DNA of 64,000 nt from Microtetraspora glauca (GCA_001570385.1 BBYL01000021.1:1-64000), one strand, 5' to 3'; positions 26,301-34,640 are shown, counted from the stretch's first letter. Numbers and translations: made by a program. The notes: generated by a model not told the origin, from the sequence alone.

Positions 26301-26646
26301 CGGACCCGGCCGACACGAGCGTCTCGAAGTCCCTCGTGTCGAGGCCGAGCCCTCCGGTCATCAGGCCGTACCCGTCGGCGGCGCTGACCAGGACGGTCGG
26401 TGTCGTGCCCGGCCGCCGGGCGGGCTCCAGCCGGCGGCGCAGGTTGGAGACATAGACCTGCAGGCTCCCCTGGGCGCTGGCCGGCGGGTTGCCGGACCAC
26501 AGCCGGTCGGTCAGGAGGTCCACGGGGAGCACGCGGTCGGCGTGCATCGCGAGGAGGGCCAGGAGGGCTCGCTGCTTCGGCGGTCCGGCCGGTATGGCCT
26601 GCCCGGCCACGATGAGTTCCATGGGTCCGAGGACGTTCAGCCGCAC
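23353..26646 (-). CDS. BTAD/AAA-type (AfsR/SARP-like) transcriptional regulator
   Basis: The 1,097-residue protein starts with an OmpR-like winged helix (MRLNVLGPMELIVAGQAIPA, LLTDRLWSG, LQVYVSNLRRRLEP). The bacterial transcriptional activator domain follows at about residues 100-245, ending in GELGIDPGPRLRELEGAVLR. An AAA ATPase has Walker A DGEPGVGKTSLL near residue 315 and Walker B IVVLEDIHAADD. The last 500 residues are TPR-like helical repeats. Such proteins activate secondary-metabolite or stress genes. It heads the operon with hemerythrin and flavin-binding genes, 44 bp upstream of the former. Confidence 0.92.
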   Translation of the reverse strand: MRLNVLGPMELIVAGQAIPAGPPKQRALLALLAMHADRVLPVDLLTDRLWSGNPPASAQGSLQVYVSNLRRRLEPARRPGTTPTVLVSAADGYGLMTGGLGLDTRDFETLVSAGSGYLAEGRHEEAAAALAEALGLWRGDPYADVRSEEWAQPEIGRLEQVRLDAVEGLAAALLELGRHTDVVARLDPFVREHPLRERAWELLVLAHYRAGRQAAALTCLRRVREVLAGELGIDPGPRLRELEGAVLRQDATLLPPERPATPQVPQRPLARTTARRTPESAADQPVFVGRESALQFLNEAAKASSATGQIVLVDGEPGVGKTSLLKRFRATADVPVGWGSSPDHETAPALWPWERVLRALAAAAPEAALPDEVGTFLSGGLEAIPASDAQGARLRFFEAVGTFLAGVGPVIVVLEDIHAADDATLRLLVHVASTARPGLLLVATFRRHEASALTATLSALSRLGARRLGLDGLATEEVRALVRELSGRDPGSRKAEELRGRTAGNPFFLAELARAGEELPQGVLDVVLHRVAGLGEEAARVLELAALMGDEFEAGVLAQVAGGTVGDLLPPLDAALDAGLIRESSYQLGVYEFAHALVTDALLSRRSRLWRAGVHEQVAGVLTRVHGDRDDRAAVIARHWLAAAELGAEPARMAMDYSARAARAALRRHAPDDAAVSWQEALAAAELAGTGAAERFELAVGLAESRYAAGRFDEGYEAVEQALAMAGADLDKAVRAADIAMGHGVWVPFRYGLDVAAVRDGADRAVRELPPSTSAWATAQAVRAVVLAQTGREDEVGPVSSQAVAAAERLGDPALLRRVLHLRLLAMQGQDFIEQRAETAWRLLAEPDLSSQLRVIAQLHLVVHLVEHGRVPQARALLTEIDMLLRDLHNPTLAMQAAVAHVGLDLFQGVPDPTRHFEPVRATLSFTDLAYFEVSMLAVRAETLIHEDRLGEEVAWVEEMFRRTGLAGPAYVLAYALAELGEYERARRLLRETPPPPRDYHWAMATMCRLHAAIRLGESDVAREVYDAFRPFAGLLHVNGTCTTVDGAYDGHMGEALLALGDREGALAHLREAVRLLEQAGAGYWLARARQALDKCT

Positions 26647-26763
26647 GGGCCAATGGTAGGGAGGCGCCTTTCAACCGGTCCAGTTGTGACATTTCTGGCC
26701 CGACCGTCACCGCGGCGGGAACCGGCCGCCCGGGCCGTCGGCGTGGACGAGGCCCGGACGGGT

Positions 26764-27669
26764 TCACGGGTCTTGCCGGTTCCGCCCCGTGAGGAGCTCG
26801 GACGGGATGCCGAGGACGGTGAGGAAGGCGGTCGCCGCGGGCGTGAGGCCGAAGCGGCTCCAGACCAGGTGCTCGACGCGGGCGGGCGCATCGGTCACCG
26901 GGATGGTGGCCACGCCGGTGAGCTGGGGCGTGTAGGTGGACGGCAGCATCGCGACGCCGAGACCTTGCTGGATGAGCCGGGCCATGAGATCCGCCGCGGT
27001 CACCTCGAAGGCGACGTCGCGGACGAGGCCCGCGGCGGAGAACGCCTGGTCCGACTGCATGCGGCCGGCTGTCCCGGCCGGGAAGTCCACGAACACCTCC
27101 GAGGACAGCCGGCGAAGGTCGACATCCGGCTCCTTCGCGAGCGGGTGAGCGGGAGCGACCACGGCGACGTGCCGGTCACGGGCCAGTTCGTACGCGCGTA
27201 CGCCTTGAGGGCGGGCCGTAGCCGGCAGCCCGAGGAAGGCCACTTCGATGGCGCCCTGCTTGACATGCTCGACCAGCTCCTCGCTGGCGCCTACGCGCAG
27301 GCCGATGCGCACGCGCGGATACCGCCGGTGGAAGTCGTGCAGCGCGGCCGGGATGTCGACAGCGGCGACGGTGGGGATCACGCCCACGGTGAGCCGTCCG
27401 CGTATCTCTCCGACGGCCGCGGCGACGTCGGCGGCGGCTCGCTCGGCGGCGTCCAGGCATTGGCGGGCGGCGGGAAGGAACGCCTCACCGGCGGGCGTCA
27501 GCCGTACCCGGCGGCTGGTGCGGTCGAAGAGCCTGGCGCCGAGTTCCCGCTCCAGGCGTGCGATCTGGTGGCTGAGGGCGGATTGGACGACGAGGCATCG
27601 CTCGGCGGCGCGGGTGAAGCTGTTCGTCTCGGCGACGGCGATTACGTAGCGCATTTGCTGAAGCTCCAT
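26764..27669 (-). CDS. LysR-family transcriptional regulator
   Basis: The 301-residue protein has the LysR winged helix (MELQQMRYVIAVAETNSFTR, SALSHQIARLERELGARLFD) and a periplasmic-binding-fold effector domain (GRLTVGVIPTVAAVDIPAAL). The ATG after CGATGGATCAATGG-like DNA was chosen to match the family start; the frame extends 13 codons further up. It is divergent from the EamA transporter gene with a perfect palindrome between them, so it very likely controls that gene. Confidence 0.92.
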   Translation of the reverse strand: MELQQMRYVIAVAETNSFTRAAERCLVVQSALSHQIARLERELGARLFDRTSRRVRLTPAGEAFLPAARQCLDAAERAAADVAAAVGEIRGRLTVGVIPTVAAVDIPAALHDFHRRYPRVRIGLRVGASEELVEHVKQGAIEVAFLGLPATARPQGVRAYELARDRHVAVVAPAHPLAKEPDVDLRRLSSEVFVDFPAGTAGRMQSDQAFSAAGLVRDVAFEVTAADLMARLIQQGLGVAMLPSTYTPQLTGVATIPVTDAPARVEHLVWSRFGLTPAATAFLTVLGIPSELLTGRNRQDP

Positions 27670-27671
27670 TG

Positions 27672-27694
27672 ATCCATCGTCTATCACGATGGAT
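27672..27694. promoter_or_regulatory. LysR operator palindrome between lysR and eamA genes
   Basis: ATCCATCGT and ACGATGGAT are perfect 9-bp inverted arms around CTATC and contain the T-N11-A LysR box (ATCGT-N5-ACGAT). It starts 2 bp upstream of the LysR ATG and about 55 bp before the transporter start. Confidence 0.8.
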
Positions 27695-27748
27695 GGAGTG
27701 AAAAACATGCATTGGACTCATTGATGTGCGTCGTCCGAGACTGGCTTC

Positions 27749-28705
27749 ATGACGAACACGGCTGCACACGCGATCTCCGTCGAAACCGATAGCGGCGCCA
27801 CCTATGGGAACCTGTCGCGCACCGCAGTGACGGCGCTGGGGCCCGTCGTGTGGGGCACGACGTACGTTGTCACCACCGAGCTTCTCCCCCAGGGACATCC
27901 GATGTTCGCGGGACTGCTCCGCGCGTTGCCCGCAGGCCTGATCGCCCTGGCGATCACGCGAACCCTGCCGCGCGGGGCGTGGTGGGGGAAAGCGGCGGTG
28001 CTCGGCGTGTTGAACATCGGCCTGTTCTTTCCATTCCTGTTCACGGCGGCCGAACGGCTGCCGGGAGGCGTCGCCGCCACTCTTGGCGCGGCCCAGCCGA
28101 TCATCGTCGCCGTCCTGGCCATGGCGATCCTTCATGAGAGCCCGTCCGCACGGCGCTTCGTCTGGGGGGTGATCGGCGTCGTAGGCGTCGGCCTGGTGGT
28201 GATCGGCCCGAACGCGGCGTTCGACGGCGTCGGGCTCGTGGCGGGCCTCGCCGGGGCCGTCACGATGGCTCTCGGGGTGACGCTCACCAAGCGCTGGGGG
28301 CGTCCCGCCGGAGTCGGACCCACCGCGTTCGCCGGCTGGCAGCTCACTGCCGGCGGCCTGTTCCTGGTGCCCGTCACGTTCCTCATGGAGGGCCCGCCGC
28401 CCGCGGTGGACGGGCCCGCCGTGCTCGGTTACCTCTGGCTGGGCCTGTTCGGAGGCCTGATCGCCTACGTCCTGTGGTTCCGCGGCGTCACCATGCTGCC
28501 GGTCACCTCCGTCGCGGTCCTCGGCCTACTCTCACCGATGGTCGCCGCGCTTCTCGGCGCCGTCCTGCTCGGTCAGACACTCGGCCCGATCCAACTCGTG
28601 GGCTTCGCGCTCTCGCTTGCCGCGATCGTCGCGGCGCAGCTTCCCACGCGTACCGGTCCGCGCACCTCCGTCCTGAACATCGTCAAGGAGAGGACCGTCC
28701 GATGA
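27749..28705 (+). CDS. EamA/DMT-family transporter
   Basis: The 318-residue protein has ten hydrophobic segments in two EamA repeats: TALGPVVWGTTYVVTTELLP with GLLRALPAGLIAL in the first, and GAVTMALGVTLTKRWGRPAG with LGLFGGLIAYVLWFRGVTML in the second. Members export amino acids, metabolites or drugs. The stop overlaps the ATG of a destroyed gene (ATGA). Control by the divergent LysR protein is likely. Confidence 0.92.
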   Translation: MTNTAAHAISVETDSGATYGNLSRTAVTALGPVVWGTTYVVTTELLPQGHPMFAGLLRALPAGLIALAITRTLPRGAWWGKAAVLGVLNIGLFFPFLFTAAERLPGGVAATLGAAQPIIVAVLAMAILHESPSARRFVWGVIGVVGVGLVVIGPNAAFDGVGLVAGLAGAVTMALGVTLTKRWGRPAGVGPTAFAGWQLTAGGLFLVPVTFLMEGPPPAVDGPAVLGYLWLGLFGGLIAYVLWFRGVTMLPVTSVAVLGLLSPMVAALLGAVLLGQTLGPIQLVGFALSLAAIVAAQLPTRTGPRTSVLNIVKERTVR

Positions 28706-28728
28706 GAATCGTCGTCGTCGGAGCCATG
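28702..28728 (+). pseudogene. Stub of an NAD(P)-binding (SDR/NmrA-like) gene
   Basis: An ATG overlapping the transporter stop starts MRIVVVGA, the first beta strand of a Rossmann-fold NAD(P)-binding protein. The homology ends after about eight codons, where the sequence runs into the downstream flank of the 5'-nucleotidase gene. A deletion or rearrangement probably removed the rest. Confidence 0.5.
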
Positions 28729-28802
28729 AGCGCGAGGGGCGGCGGCGCAGAACGTTTTCACGCCACCGCCCCTGATCCGACTTGGACTACCACATCAGCG
28801 GG

Positions 28803-31226
28803 TCAAAGCCCCTTGCACTGCCCGGTCCTGGGTCCGGACACGGTGTTGACCTTGCCGTTATTCGCCGGCGCCGGGGAGTTTCCGCTGCAGCTCAACGGCC
28901 CGCTGATCCGGTTACCGGACACGACCGGCGCATCCGTCACCCGGTTGTCGGTCAAGCTGACCGGACCGATCACCGTGGAGTCCACGATGGTGAGCTTGTC
29001 GGTGGCACCGTTGACCGTCACCGGACCACTGACAGTCGTCCGGTTCAGCGAGACACCGGCGGCCTTCGAGGCGCTGATCGGCCCGCTGACATTGGCGCCG
29101 GTCGCGTAGAGGCTCGCGCCCTTCTGCACCGTGACCGGCCCGGAGACTACTGCTCCGTCCAGGCAGGTGACGCCGGAACTCGCCGTGAGGGGTCCAGCGT
29201 GGCGGCCGGTGATCGTGACCGTGCACGCGGGCCTGGTGTCCGCCAGCGGGATCGCTACGGTGACCGTCGTGCCGGTCGTCTCACCGGCGATGACGAGGTC
29301 CGCGCTCGTCGCGCCCCCTTGCGCTGGGTCAGCGGGCACCGCGAACCCGACGGTCGCACGGCCGACCTCGTCGGTGTTGTCGGTGTTCGCGCCGGCCGTG
29401 GCGTCGACCGCGAACGTGCCGACCTTTTGGCCGGCGAACGTAGCCGTGACCTTCTCATCCTTCGGCTCGTTGCTGGTGAACGCCAGCGACGACAGGTTGA
29501 CCGTCACCGTGTCACCCGCCTTGAAGCCACCCTGCGGCGCGTCGAACCGCACACCGACCGCGCGCTGCGCGTAATCCGGAGCGACGGGGGAGTTCTCGCC
29601 CAGGTAGGCGACCATGGACTGAAGGTCGACCTGGCCGGTGTCCCGCTTGTCCGCCCCTTCGTTCAGGGTGCTGAAGTTGTCCCCTCCCGAGGCGAGGAAC
29701 GAGTTCACGACCACGCGGTAGGACTTGGCCGGGTCCAGCGGCTTTCCGCCGAGGGTGACCGAGGTGATGTGCCGGCCCTTGGGCGCGCTCGGGTCGTAGG
29801 TGTAGAAGAGTCCCTTGGACACGCCGAGCTTGAGGAACGGCCGGCTGGCCCCCTCGGGCTGCCACTGCTCCTCGAGCACCTTGGCGATCCGCTCACCGGT
29901 CAGGGTCATCGTGACCAGGGTGTTCGCGAACGGCTGGACCTCGGCCGCCTCCTTGTAGGTGACGGTGCCGTCTTCCTTGCCTCCGGCCCGGTACTTCATG
30001 TCCGTACGGAGCCCGCCCGGGTTCATGAAAGCGATCTCAGTGGATGGGTCGGTGGTGCGAGCACCCGCGAGTTGCGCGTCGGCGACGAGGTTGCCCAGGG
30101 TCGATTCGCCACCGCGGTTCTCGGTCGTGCCGTTGGCCTGGCGGGCCCGGTTGAAGTCCGCGGTGATCTCACCGAGCTTGCGGGCACCCTCCCTCTTGGC
30201 CACCTCGACGGCGTCATCCACGATTCCCTTGACCGTCGGATCCACGCCGTAGAGGGGCTTCCACGAGCCGTCCGCCTGCTTCTCGGTCAGCGGGACGATC
30301 TTCGAGTCGACGTTGACCGCTTGCTTCTTGGTCTTGTCGTACGTGAACGTGATCTTGTTGAGGTTGTAGCCGTACTGACCCGCCGACACGACCGGGCGCA
30401 CGGTCACCGGACGCTTCTCGTCCTGCCACTCCTTGACCGGGACCTTGTGGTCGTATGCCAGGTGGGTGTGGCCGGAGATGATCGCGTCGAAGTTCTTGTC
30501 GACCCCGTTCACAATCTTGCCGAAGTCGCTCGTCGGGTCGGTTGCCGACTCGTATCGCGTGGTGGCGGCACCCTCGTGGACGAGCAGCACGACGATGTCG
30601 GCCCCCTCCTTGGCCTTCAGCTCGTCGGCGACCTGGTTGACCGCGCTCGGGATGTCCAGGATGTCGAGCATGGAGATGCCCGCGGGGGTGACGAGTTCGT
30701 CGAGGTGCTCGGTCACCGCGCCGACGAAGCCGACCTTGACCCCGTCGACCTCCTTGACCCAGGACTCGGTGAGCTCCTTGTACCTGTCCTGGAGCTCCTT
30801 CTTGACCTTGACATTGGCGCCGATGTATTCCCACGTGGCCCGCGGGATGACCCGGTTCATCAGGTCGTCGTAGCCCCGGTCGAACTCGTGGTTGCCGACC
30901 GCGCTGACCTCGAGACCGGCCGCGTTGAGCGCATCGATGGTCGGGTTGTCCTGCTGGATGAACGAAGTGAACGTCGAGGCACCGATCAGGTCCCCCGCCG
31001 CGGCGAAGATGGTATTGGGGTTTTCTGCCCTCATCCCCTTGACCGCGGTCGCCAGCGCTGCGGCTCCCGCTTCCTGACCGTTCGCCTCCAGTCGGCCATG
31101 GAAGTCGTTGATCCCGAGGATGTCGATCTTGACAGAGTCATTGGCAAGCGCCGGCGGCGCGCCGACCAGGCCCCCCGCCATCGTGGCCATCGCGACCAGC
31201 GGAGCCAGACGCCTCCGCAGGCGCAT
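28803..31226 (-). CDS. Secreted 5'-nucleotidase/metallophosphatase with beta-solenoid-like tail
   Basis: The 807-residue protein has a signal peptide (MRLRRRLAPLVAMATMAGGL, cleavage after PALA). The metallophosphatase domain has DILGINDFHGRLE, AAAGDLIGAS, VGNHEFDRG and SGHTHLAYDH; the 5'-nucleotidase C-domain has GGESTLGNLVADAQL, NPGGLRTDM and NSFLASGGDNF. It hydrolyses nucleotides or related phosphate esters outside the membrane. At about residues 678-780 there are six SGPVTV-like repeats of 18-22 residues, suggestive of a small beta-solenoid. The start at MRLRRR was chosen for the signal peptide; two in-frame ATGs lie upstream. Confidence 0.9.
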   Translation of the reverse strand: MRLRRRLAPLVAMATMAGGLVGAPPALANDSVKIDILGINDFHGRLEANGQEAGAAALATAVKGMRAENPNTIFAAAGDLIGASTFTSFIQQDNPTIDALNAAGLEVSAVGNHEFDRGYDDLMNRVIPRATWEYIGANVKVKKELQDRYKELTESWVKEVDGVKVGFVGAVTEHLDELVTPAGISMLDILDIPSAVNQVADELKAKEGADIVVLLVHEGAATTRYESATDPTSDFGKIVNGVDKNFDAIISGHTHLAYDHKVPVKEWQDEKRPVTVRPVVSAGQYGYNLNKITFTYDKTKKQAVNVDSKIVPLTEKQADGSWKPLYGVDPTVKGIVDDAVEVAKREGARKLGEITADFNRARQANGTTENRGGESTLGNLVADAQLAGARTTDPSTEIAFMNPGGLRTDMKYRAGGKEDGTVTYKEAAEVQPFANTLVTMTLTGERIAKVLEEQWQPEGASRPFLKLGVSKGLFYTYDPSAPKGRHITSVTLGGKPLDPAKSYRVVVNSFLASGGDNFSTLNEGADKRDTGQVDLQSMVAYLGENSPVAPDYAQRAVGVRFDAPQGGFKAGDTVTVNLSSLAFTSNEPKDEKVTATFAGQKVGTFAVDATAGANTDNTDEVGRATVGFAVPADPAQGGATSADLVIAGETTGTTVTVAIPLADTRPACTVTITGRHAGPLTASSGVTCLDGAVVSGPVTVQKGASLYATGANVSGPISASKAAGVSLNRTTVSGPVTVNGATDKLTIVDSTVIGPVSLTDNRVTDAPVVSGNRISGPLSCSGNSPAPANNGKVNTVSGPRTGQCKGL

Positions 31227-31576
31227 ACGGGGTGCCCCGTGAGTTCGGGCAGATCTAGCAAACGTAAACATAAGGCATAGCATTGCCAGGGCGAAGCAAA
31301 AGGGCCAGTTTACGGTGCGAGTCAGCAGTCCTGGACTTCAAGGTCAAAATGCACGATTTCCACCACGCCCACGCCTCCTGACTCCTCGCCGGCGGCGCCG
31401 AGCGCTACAAGGCGCACGAACGTCTGCGTACAGAACGGCCGATCGTCCCCCGGATCAGGGCTGAAGGTCCCACGGGAACGCCCCCGCCGGCGTGCCAGCA
31501 TGGGATCGCGCCGGGCGCGGCGGGCGCCACCGGATCGCGGACGCGGTCGCGCGTCCCTCCGGCAGGAAGGCAGCCC

Positions 31577-32923
31577 ATGATGACCTCGGCCGAGGCGCCG
31601 ACCGGATCCGGACGGCCACCCGGAGCACCGGCACGGCCCGCGACACCCGCGACACCGGGAGCTCCGGGAACGCCCACACCACTCGAACCGCCCGCGAAGC
31701 CCCGCAGCCGGGCGAGCCGCCTGCTGAAGGCCAACGCGGTCGTGGTTGTCTGGCTGGGGCTCACCGTCCTGGCGGCCCTGGCGGGCGACGCGCTGCCCGC
31801 TCCCCGCTGGCTGCTGGTCCATCTCTTCCTGCTCGGGGCCGTCACCAGCGCGATCCTGATCTGGAGCGAGCACTTCACGGTCACCCTGCTGCACGCGCGG
31901 CCCCGGACCCGCGCGGGAGCGCTGCCCGCCTCGGGACCGCGAACGCCGGCACCACCGCCGTGCTGGCGGGCGCCGCGCTGGCGGCGGGCGGCCTCCTGAT
32001 CGCCCGGGTCGCGCCGGGCGACGCGCACGAACGCCTGGGCGCCGCGCACGCCGAGGTGAACGTGCTCGGCTGGATCGGCCTGGCCGTACTCGGCACGCTG
32101 TTCACGCTCTGGCCGACGGTCCTGCGCACGAAGGTGTCCGCCCTGACCCGCCAGGCGTCCCGTACGGCACTGCGGCTCGCGGTGCCCGGCCTGGCCGTCG
32201 CCGTACTCGGGCTGCTCCTCGGATGGCGCCAGGTCGCGGCGGCGGGTATGGAGCTCTACGCCGCCGCGGCGGCGGTGGCGCTGGCTCCGCTGGTGGAGAC
32301 GCTGCGGCGGCGCCGCCCGACGACACCGGCCGGCTGGACCCTCGCGGCCGGGGTTGTCTGGTTCGAGGTCGCGCTCGTCGCGGATCTCGTCATGGTGGCG
32401 GTGCGCCCGGCGGCCCAGGCCGGCCGCGCGCTGGAGACGCTCCTGCCGCTGGTGCTCGCCGGATTCGTCGCGCAGACGCTGCTCGGCTCCCTCGGCCACC
32501 TCCTGCCCGCCATCGCGGGCGGCGGCCCCGCCCGCCTGAAGCGGAACGCGGCGCTGCTCGAACGCGGCTGGCGGGTCCGGCTCGCCGCGGCCAACCTGGC
32601 CGTCCCCCTGCTGGTCCTCCCGGTGCCCGGCCCGCTGCGGTTGCTGGGCTGGGCGCTGCTCATCGGCTCGGTCACGGCCTTCGTGGTCCTGGCCCTCGCG
32701 GTCGTGCTCGGGCCCGTCCTGGCGGGCCGCCCGGCGGTGCCGGGGATCGCGGGGGTGCTCCTGGGCTGCGTCCTGACCGCCGCGGCGGTCGTCGTCGCGG
32801 CGGCGAACGCCCCGGGCACCACCGCTGAGATTCCCCGAGCCGGGCACCTATCCGATCGTCGACCACGACATGACGCACGCCGAGGCCGGCGCACACGGAG
32901 TGTTCCGTGTGAGCGCGCCATGA
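31577..32923 (+). pseudogene. Membrane-anchored copper nitrite-reductase-like/multicopper oxidase gene, decayed
   Basis: After GGAAGG and ATG, the frame encodes a Pro-rich start and membrane helices (VVVVWLGLTVLAALAGDALP, LLVHLFLLGAVTSAILIWSE). Near 31,910-31,935 the coding sequence moves to another frame, which continues with HAEVNVLGWIGLAVLGTLFT and FVAQTLLGSLGHLLPAIAGG. These match the N-terminal membrane domain of actinobacterial copper nitrite-reductase-like proteins. The cupredoxin domains are absent, but the last about 30 residues are present in a third frame (PEPGTYPIVDHDMTHAEAGA, HGVFRV). So there is a frameshift plus a deletion of roughly 1.2-1.5 kb. Confidence 0.75.
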
Positions 32924-33357
32924 CCTGGTGGTCGGTGGTCCGATTCCTGCACGTGTTGTCGGCCGCCCTGTGGGTCGGCGGCCAGCTCACCGTCTCACTC
33001 GTCGTACTGCCGCTGGCCCGCCGCCTGCTGGACGCCGAACGGCGCGCCACGACGCTGAACGCCGTCGGCCGCCGCTTCGGCATGTTCACCGGCGCCGTGT
33101 TCCTGCCGGTCCAGATCGGCACCGGCGTGGCCATCGCCTGGCACAAGGGCGTCACCTGGGCCTCGCTCGCCGAACCCGGCTACGGCCGGATCTTCGCGGC
33201 CAAGCTCGCACTGTTCTGCGCCGTCATGGCCGCGGCCGCCGTGCACGGCTGGGCCTCCCCCAAGGGGCTGCCCGGCCTCGCCCGCACGATGGCCGTGGCC
33301 GCCCTGGTCGGCTCGGTCGGCATCATCGTGCTCGCCGCCGCGCTGCCTGCGACCTGA
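32920..33357 (+). CDS. Small four-helix membrane protein (CopD-like)
   Basis: The 145-residue protein has four hydrophobic segments: WSVVRFLHVLSAALWVGGQL with a His/Trp motif typical of CopD/DUF2269-like proteins, FTGAVFLPVQIGTGVAIAWH, IFAAKLALFCAVMAAAAVHG, and a C-terminal helix. Conserved His residues on helices suggest haem or copper binding. The ATG overlaps the stop of the decayed copper oxidase gene, so it once was co-translated with it. Confidence 0.75.
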   Translation: MTWWSVVRFLHVLSAALWVGGQLTVSLVVLPLARRLLDAERRATTLNAVGRRFGMFTGAVFLPVQIGTGVAIAWHKGVTWASLAEPGYGRIFAAKLALFCAVMAAAAVHGWASPKGLPGLARTMAVAALVGSVGIIVLAAALPAT

Positions 33358-33457
33358 AAACCACCGAACAGATCACTGGGCCGATCGCGAGGATCCGGCC
33401 GTCCGGGCTGCAGAGGACCCGGCCACCGACCGGACCCGGCTGGGCCGGGAGGAGCGG

Positions 33458-33727
33458 CTACGAGACGGCTTCCAGCGGTAGGTCGTTGCCGCGCCAGGTA
33501 GCCGCCAACTCCTGAACCGGCACGTTGAGTGCCTCGCCGAGGCAGACGATCGTGCCGAATCCGGGGGACGGCAGTCGTCCGGTCTCAATCTTGCGCAGGG
33601 TTTCCGGCGAGATACCGGCCGCGTGCGCGACTTCCGCCAGGTCGCGTCCCGCTCGCGCCTGGCGCAGCAGGGTGCCGAGACGCCTGCCGGCTTCGATCTG
33701 CTCAGGTGTGAGCGGTTGGCGGACCAT
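33458..33727 (-). CDS. XRE-family helix-turn-helix regulator
   Basis: The 89-residue protein is one Cro/CI-type DNA-binding domain: RRLGTLLRQARAGRDLAEVA, HAAGISPETLRKIETGRLPS, then a conserved tail LGEALNVPVQELAATW. It is divergent from the methionine aminopeptidase gene, and two identical-type palindromes in between are its likely operators. Confidence 0.9.
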   Translation of the reverse strand: MVRQPLTPEQIEAGRRLGTLLRQARAGRDLAEVAHAAGISPETLRKIETGRLPSPGFGTIVCLGEALNVPVQELAATWRGNDLPLEAVS

Positions 33728-33744
33728 GTACCGAGGATAGGGCT

Positions 33745-33790
33745 GGTATTACTATACCGGCAAGCGTTAGGGTGCCGGTATAACTATACC
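33745..33790. promoter_or_regulatory. Twin 14-bp palindromes, probable XRE operators
   Basis: GGTATTACTATACC (33,745-33,758) and GGTATAACTATACC (33,777-33,790) differ by one base and are spaced 32 bp start to start, about three helical turns. TATACCGGCA / TGCCGGTATA adds a larger inverted repeat that spans both. They fill the divergent promoter region. Confidence 0.8.
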
Positions 33791-33815
33791 GACACCCTGT
33801 GACGCGAGGTATTTC

Positions 33816-34640
33816 GTGATTGAACTGAAGACGCCTGCGGAGATCCAACGCATGCATGTGGCCGGGCGTTTCGTCGCCGAGGTGCTCTCCGAGGTCGGCC
33901 GGCTCGCTGACGTGGGCGTCAACCTGTTGGACCTGGAGCACCACGTGCGCGGCATGATCAAACGACGCGGGGCGGAGTCGTGCTACTGGGACTACGCGCC
34001 GTCCTTCGGACGCGGCCCGTTCCGCAACGTCATCTGCCTGTCCGTCAACGATGCCGTCCTGCACGGCCTACCCCACAACTACACACTGCGCGACGGGGAC
34101 GTGCTCAGCGCGGACCTCGCAGTCAGTATCGACGGCTGGGTGGCCGATTCGGCGCGCACGATCGTCGTCGGCACTGCTGCCGAGGAGGACCTGCGGATCA
34201 TCCGCGCCACCGAGGAAGCGCTGGAGGCGGCGATCGAGGTGGCACGTCCGGGCAACCGCCTGGGTGACATCTCGGCGGCCATCTGGGCGGTGGCCCGCGA
34301 CTACGGCTACCCGGTCAACACCGAGTTCGGTGGCCACGGCATTGGCCGCACCATGCACGAGGAGCTCCACGTTTCCAACAAGGGCCGGGCAGGCCGCGGC
34401 CTGAAGCTCCGGCCGGGGCTGACCCTCGCGCTCGAACCCTGGTTCGCGCGTACGACCGACCAGATCATTTACGACGCCGACGGCTGGACCATCCGGTCGG
34501 CCGACGGCTCACGCACGGCCCACTCCGAGCACACGATCGCCATCACCGAGGACGCCCCCTTGGTGCTCACCCGGCGTGAACCAGAGAACCCGGCAACGCG
34601 GCCTGATTCCGCCAGTCGGCTATCCACAAGGGACGCCTAG
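33816..34640 (+). CDS. map: Type I methionine aminopeptidase
   Basis: The 274-residue enzyme removes N-terminal Met from nascent proteins. All five metal ligands are visible in context: LSADLAVSIDGWVADSART (two Asp), GGHGIGRTMHEE (His), LALEPWF (Glu) and HSEHTIAITED (Glu). The GTG start has GCGAGG upstream. The C-terminal tail after the last strand (REPENPATRPDSAS) is longer than usual. Its pairing with a private XRE regulator suggests a conditionally expressed second copy rather than the housekeeping gene next to ribosomal genes; this is inferred from context. Confidence 0.92.
   Translation: MIELKTPAEIQRMHVAGRFVAEVLSEVGRLADVGVNLLDLEHHVRGMIKRRGAESCYWDYAPSFGRGPFRNVICLSVNDAVLHGLPHNYTLRDGDVLSADLAVSIDGWVADSARTIVVGTAAEEDLRIIRATEEALEAAIEVARPGNRLGDISAAIWAVARDYGYPVNTEFGGHGIGRTMHEELHVSNKGRAGRGLKLRPGLTLALEPWFARTTDQIIYDADGWTIRSADGSRTAHSEHTIAITEDAPLVLTRREPENPATRPDSASRLSTRDA

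Noticed and set aside
24386..26767. Long open frame antisense/out of phase to the BTAD regulator (793 codons)
   Set aside because: It is a high-GC shadow frame, made almost only of Arg, Gly, Ala and Pro, with no domain.
31492..33357. One 621-codon membrane protein
   Set aside because: It joins the antisense start, the shifted copper-oxidase membrane domain and the separate CopD-like gene; the natural starts and stops lie in other frames.
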